A program made the position numbers and the translations under genes. DNA of 9,506 bases from Methylobacteriaceae bacterium. Lineage in GTDB: Bacteria > Pseudomonadota > Alphaproteobacteria > Rhizobiales > Beijerinckiaceae. The notes below the pieces were generated by a model. That model saw only the letters and a list, made by a program, of their open reading frames with translations. It did no database searches and was not told the DNA's origin. The DNA is taken from contig JAISTL010000122.1 of assembly GCA_031272615.1 (NCBI GenBank), forward strand, positions 1 through 9,506, written 5' to 3'. This document shows positions 7,194 to 9,506 of this stretch, piece after piece; position 1 is the first letter of the stretch, and every line of letters begins with the position of its first letter.

Positions 7194-7271
7194 GCACATG
7201 CCCACCGGCTCCCGCAGACATGCCGCCCGCGGTTCATCGCGGTCAACCGGTCGGGGCGGGCGGACGTGATT

Positions 7272-7712
7272 CTACGCGTTCGGATAGCGGATGCCGAGGC
7301 GCAGAATCTCAATCTTGATGCAGTGGTTCATCACCACCTTCACGCCTTTTGCTTCGGCCCGCGCCGCGGCGTCTTCGTCCCAGACGCCGAGTTGCATCCA
7401 GATGCATTTCGGCAGAGAGTGGAGGGCCAGGGCCTCGTCGACGATGCCGGAAACCCTGTCACTGGCAACGAACAGGTCCACCGTGTCCACGGGGAAGGGG
7501 ATGGCCGCGAGGTTCGGATAGACAAGTTGGCCGTGGATGGTTTTCCCGGCGGTTCCCGGGTTGACGGGATAAATCGTCAGGCCGTGCTGCAGCAGGACTT
7601 TCATAACGAAGTTCGACGGACGCTCGGGGTTGGCCGAGGCGCCGACAAGGGCGATGGAGCGGGTATTCTTGAGAATCGCCGTGAGATAGTCGTCATCATA
7701 ATCAAAATACAT
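7272..7712 (-). CDS. CoA-binding domain protein (CoA_binding_2 / YccU family)
   Basis: This is a small, single-domain Rossmann-fold protein of 146 residues in a widespread family. The family binds CoA or a related nucleotide, but its cellular role is not established. Seen: IALVGASANPERPS at residues 20-33 (the glycine-rich turn with the family's GAS-x-x-P-x-RPS), VIMKVLL-like helix, IYPVNPG at 47-53, FPVDTVDLF at 73-81, CIWMQLGV at 103-110, and VKVVMNHCIKIE at 124-135 with the conserved Cys and Lys. The length matches the family. The start is supported by CCGGAGAGCCCC immediately before the ATG on the minus strand. It converges on holB and diverges from rplM, so its promoter must lie in 7713-7870. 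In related genomes this family is often found near rplM-rpsI (from memory). Confidence 0.9.
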   Translation of the reverse strand: MYFDYDDDYLTAILKNTRSIALVGASANPERPSNFVMKVLLQHGLTIYPVNPGTAGKTIHGQLVYPNLAAIPFPVDTVDLFVASDRVSGIVDEALALHSLPKCIWMQLGVWDEDAAARAEAKGVKVVMNHCIKIEILRLGIRYPNA

Positions 7713-7798
7713 GGGGCTCTCCGGAAGGATCGGCGGTATGGCCGGGTTTTCATAGGCAGAATATGTGCCTGAGGGGGGCGAAGTCGAGGCCGGATTGA

Positions 7799-7812
7799 GG
7801 TATTATAATACC
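7799..7812. promoter_or_regulatory. Perfect 14-bp palindrome containing TATAAT on both strands
   Basis: GGTATTATAATACC is its own reverse complement. It contains a consensus-like TATAAT on the plus strand (7804-7809) and another on the minus strand (7802-7807). It lies in the divergent region between the CoA-binding gene and rplM, at the left edge of an AT-rich tract. I could not find a convincing -35 hexamer at 16-19 bases on either side. It may be a -10 element for the leftward gene, an operator, or both. Confidence 0.5.
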
Positions 7813-7871
7813 TTTTAACATATCATATTGAAATATAAAGATAATTTTTCAAAAATTTTTTTCGGTTATGC

Positions 7872-7900
7872 TTGACGCGTTGGATGGTTTGCCTTACAAG
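7872..7900 (+). promoter_or_regulatory. Candidate sigma-70-type promoter for rplM-rpsI with AT-rich upstream tract
   Basis: CTTGACG gives a -35 TTGACG at 7872-7877. A spacer of 17 leads to TACAAG at 7895-7900 (four of six matches to the -10 consensus). CTTGAC is the usual form of the -35 box in strong alphaproteobacterial housekeeping promoters. The run from about 7801 to 7862 is very AT-rich, unlike the surrounding DNA, and includes A and T tracts just upstream of the -35 box, as an UP element would. Transcription would start near 7907, giving a leader of about 93 bases. Confidence 0.6.
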
Positions 7901-7910
7901 CGCCTCTGAT

Positions 7911-7968
7911 TTCCGCCGTGACGGCGGAACACAACAACCAGGTGGTTTCCGCCGCTGCGGCGGGACAC
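7911..7968 (+). promoter_or_regulatory. Twin hairpins in the rplM leader (possible ribosomal-protein control element)
   Basis: Two hairpins have almost the same sequence and a 36-base period. The first pairs TTCCGCCG (7911-7918) with CGGCGGAA (7922-7929) around loop TGA. The second pairs TTCCGCCG (7947-7954) with CGGCGGGA (7958-7965) around loop CTG. Each is followed by CAC, so 22 bases repeat with four differences: three in the loop and one that keeps pairing as G-U. They lie between the candidate promoter and the rplM start, with no T-tract, so they do not look like terminators. Binding of L13 or another regulator to the leader is inference. Confidence 0.6.
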
Positions 7969-7999
7969 TTTTATCAAGGATACTGTGAGGGTCAAGCGC

Positions 8000-8461
8000 A
8001 TGAAAACGTTTTCGCTGAAGCCCGCCGACGTCGAAAAGAAATGGGTGGTGATTGACGCCAAAGGGCTTGTGGTCGGCCGCTTGGCATCCATCATCGCGAT
8101 GCGGCTGCGCGGCAAGCACAAGCCGGAGTATACGCCCCATGTCGACTGCGGCGACAACGTGATTGTCATCAACGCGGAAAAGGTGGTTCTGACCGGGCGC
8201 AAGCGCGACCAGAAGGTTTACCACTATTATACCGGGTACTTCGGCGGACTCAAGGAACGTTCGGCCAAGCACATCCTGGACGGCCGGTTCCCGGAGCGGG
8301 TGATCGAGAAAGCCGTTGAGCGGATGCTGCCGCGTGGACCGCTGTTCCGGAAAATCCTGACCAACCTTCGCGTGTACAAGGGTGAAAACCATCCGCACGA
8401 GGCTCAGCAGCCGGAAGTGCTGGACGTGGCGTCTTTCAACCGTAAGAATGTGGGCATCTGA
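8000..8461 (+). CDS. rplM: 50S ribosomal protein L13 (uL13)
   Basis: L13 binds 23S rRNA and is an early assembly protein of the large ribosomal subunit. The 153-residue product starts [20 protein letters not shown], the form typical of alphaproteobacteria. It continues with [55 protein letters not shown] and [20 protein letters not shown], which cover the conserved core. The ATG at 8000 is preferred over the GTG at 7985, which would add MRVKR: the conserved N-terminus begins at 8000 and GTGAGGG (7984-7990) can serve as its ribosome-binding site. rpsI begins two bases after the stop, the standard L13-S9 operon. In other bacteria this operon is controlled by one of its own products acting on the leader mRNA. 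Confidence 0.98.
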   Translation: MKTFSLKPADVEKKWVVIDAKGLVVGRLASIIAMRLRGKHKPEYTPHVDCGDNVIVINAEKVVLTGRKRDQKVYHYYTGYFGGLKERSAKHILDGRFPERVIEKAVERMLPRGPLFRKILTNLRVYKGENHPHEAQQPEVLDVASFNRKNVGI

Positions 8462-8463
8462 CT

Positions 8464-8943
8464 ATGGCGACATTACAATCTCTCGCTGAACTGGAGCAGA
8501 CGGCTCCTGCCGCTCCGGCTTCCGAAACTCCGAAGTATGTTCAGAAGCTGGATTCCCTCGGGCGCGCCTATGCCACCGGCAAACGCAAGGACGCGATTGC
8601 CCGCGTCTGGGTGAAGCCCGGTTCCGGAAAAATCACGGTCAATGACCGCACGCTGGAGGTCTACTTCGCCCGGCCGGTGCTGCAGATGATTGTGCAGCAA
8701 CCTTTGAAGCTGACCAATCGTTTCGGCCAGTATGACATTCTGGCGACGGTGATGGGCGGCGGGCTTTCCGGACAGGCCGGCGCCGTGCGCCACGGAATTT
8801 CCAAGGCCCTGACGCTCTATGAACCGGACCTGCGCGCTCTGCTCAAGAAGGAAGGCTTCCTCACCCGGGATTCGCGCGTCGTCGAACGCAAGAAATACGG
8901 CAAGGCCAAGGCCCGTCGTTCCTTCCAGTTCTCGAAGCGCTGA
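8464..8943 (+). CDS. rpsI: 30S ribosomal protein S9 (uS9)
   Basis: S9 is a small-subunit head protein whose C-terminal tail reaches the P-site tRNA. The 159-residue product has a core beginning about residue 36 ([26 protein letters not shown]). It continues with [19 protein letters not shown] and [27 protein letters not shown], ending in the invariant SKR. The 35-residue N-terminal extension rich in Ala, Glu and Pro is longer than the E. coli start and is common in alphaproteobacteria. The start lies two bases after the rplM stop and has no strong ribosome-binding site of its own, which fits translational coupling. A strong terminator follows. Confidence 0.98.
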   Translation: MATLQSLAELEQTAPAAPASETPKYVQKLDSLGRAYATGKRKDAIARVWVKPGSGKITVNDRTLEVYFARPVLQMIVQQPLKLTNRFGQYDILATVMGGGLSGQAGAVRHGISKALTLYEPDLRALLKKEGFLTRDSRVVERKKYGKAKARRSFQFSKR

Positions 8944-8973
8944 TCTTCCTCATTGGTTGATAACGGATTCTCG

Positions 8974-9000
8974 AACCCCGCGGCAACCCGCGGGGTTTTT
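8974..9000 (+). terminator. Rho-independent terminator of rplM-rpsI
   Basis: A 10-bp perfect stem pairs AACCCCGCGG (8974-8983) with CCGCGGGGTT (8988-8997) around a CAAC loop. A run of five T ends at 9000. It begins 31 bases after the rpsI stop, so the L13-S9 operon ends here and the gene at 9100 should have its own promoter. Confidence 0.93.
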
Positions 9001-9084
9001 GTCGGACGGCGATGGGGCTGTGTGACGAAATACGCCCTTTACATGGTGTTGTTCCGGGGTGTTAAAGCGGGCAAATGGAATCGG

Positions 9085-9093
9085 AAAGGGGGG
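9085..9093 (+). promoter_or_regulatory. Strong ribosome-binding site that sets the start of the right-edge gene
   Basis: AAAGGGGGG lies about 6 bases before the ATG at 9100. It decides this start over the ATG at 9075, whose frame closes after about 35 codons. Confidence 0.7.
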
Positions 9094-9099
9094 CAACGC

Positions 9100-9506
9100 A
9101 TGGTCCTGCGTTTGGCAAGACGGCTTTTGTTTTTTGGCAAGCTGATATTTTTCAACGAGTTGGCGCTGGGCGCCGGCTATGAGATGCAGGGGCGCAAGTT
9201 CCGTTTTGCCGCGTGTGTCACGCTGTTCGCGCTGGCGGTTACCTGCTCCATCATCGGATTCCCGGTGGAGCGGTTTGCCGAGGCGCCGTTTTATCTGGGC
9301 ACCGCGTTCATCGTATTGATATTCTTCGACGCCATCCCGGTGACCGTTCTCACCGCGCCGTCCATGCTGAAAACTCAGTGGAACGCCAGGCGTTTCATGA
9401 TCATTGCCGGTCTTTTTGTGGTGCAGTGGTCTGTCCTCGGTATCCATCAGTGGCTCTATACCCATCAGCTGACGACGACCCGCCTGCTCAACCCCTCCTA
9501 TCCCAA
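9100..9506 (+). CDS. Membrane protein of unknown function (3' end cut by window edge)
   Basis: The frame is open from the ATG at 9100 to the last base, giving 135 codons without a stop. I do not recognise the family. Seen: a basic and hydrophobic N-terminus (MVLRLARRLLFFGKLIFF), then three likely membrane helices at about residues 37-57, 66-87 and 99-118. A short loop containing K-T-Q-W-N-A-R-R lies before the third helix, and basic residues flank the helices (R32, K33, R35; R97, R98). After the third helix the chain continues as QWLYTHQLTTTRLLNPSYP, perhaps the start of an extracytoplasmic or soluble domain beyond the edge. No catalytic motif is visible. It follows the rpsI terminator, so it is probably transcribed separately. 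The minus strand also has a long open frame here, but its composition is that of a shadow. Confidence 0.75.
   Translation, partial: MVLRLARRLLFFGKLIFFNELALGAGYEMQGRKFRFAACVTLFALAVTCSIIGFPVERFAEAPFYLGTAFIVLIFFDAIPVTVLTAPSMLKTQWNARRFMIIAGLFVVQWSVLGIHQWLYTHQLTTTRLLNPSYP

Noticed and set aside
7198..7269. A 23-codon frame starting with ATG just after holB
   Set aside because: It has no ribosome-binding site beyond the end of holB, a composition of Arg/Gly/Ser from GC-rich DNA, and overlaps an inverted repeat. There is no support for translation.
7476..7490. GTCCACCGTGTCCAC inside the CoA-binding gene, identical over 15 bases to the repeat arm at 2991-3005
   Set aside because: On the coding strand it spells part of V-D-T-V-D, matching the family's conserved PVDxVD segment. 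Protein constraint explains it, so it is probably chance, though a word count in the genome would settle it.
8950..9465. A 171-codon minus-strand frame at the right edge
   Set aside because: It runs through the rpsI terminator and is strongly polar and His/Arg/Gln-rich. The plus frame from 9100 has a strong ribosome-binding site and regular membrane helices.

Overview
This window looks like a chromosomal segment of an alphaproteobacterium, probably Rhodospirillales-like. The evidence is the GC-rich coding sequence, the gene order rlpA, D-Ala-D-Ala carboxypeptidase-like gene, tmk, holB, and L13 and S9 proteins of alphaproteobacterial type. The taxonomic call is inference from gene order and protein character, not from a marker-gene search.

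Layout. (1) Positions 2-2824 hold a tripartite TRAP transporter operon in the order dctP (cut by the left edge), dctQ, dctM. A strong hairpin lies between dctP and dctQ, and a textbook terminator follows dctM. (2) Positions 2885-3020 are a non-coding repeat island. Five 9-bp GTGGAC units face three 9-bp GTCCAC units across a core that resembles a widespread dispersed palindromic repeat. (3) Positions 3160-7193 carry a rightward cluster: lipoprotein RlpA, a DacC/PBP5-type D,D-carboxypeptidase homologue, thymidylate kinase and DNA polymerase III delta-prime. The last three genes are packed end to end. (4) A small CoA-binding Rossmann protein lies on the minus strand (7272-7712). (5) A divergent, partly AT-rich control region (7713-7999) contains a 14-bp perfect palindrome, a candidate promoter and two near-identical hairpins in the rplM leader. 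(6) rplM-rpsI form the usual L13/S9 operon and end in a strong terminator. (7) At the right edge a membrane protein of unknown function begins at 9100 and runs off the window.

The most notable observation is that the carboxypeptidase homologue keeps the full PBP5-like architecture: signal peptide, penicillin-binding domain, C-terminal beta domain and terminal amphipathic helix. It has nevertheless lost the key residues of all three catalytic motifs (SxxK is NIVK, SGN is CGN, KTG is TAG). It sits intact in the locus where alphaproteobacteria usually keep an active enzyme, so it is a strong candidate for a conserved pseudoenzyme, possibly a peptidoglycan-binding or regulatory protein working beside RlpA. 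The second most interesting signal is the duplicated hairpin in the rplM leader, a candidate ribosomal-protein autoregulatory element. Most of the rest is ordinary housekeeping and transport content.
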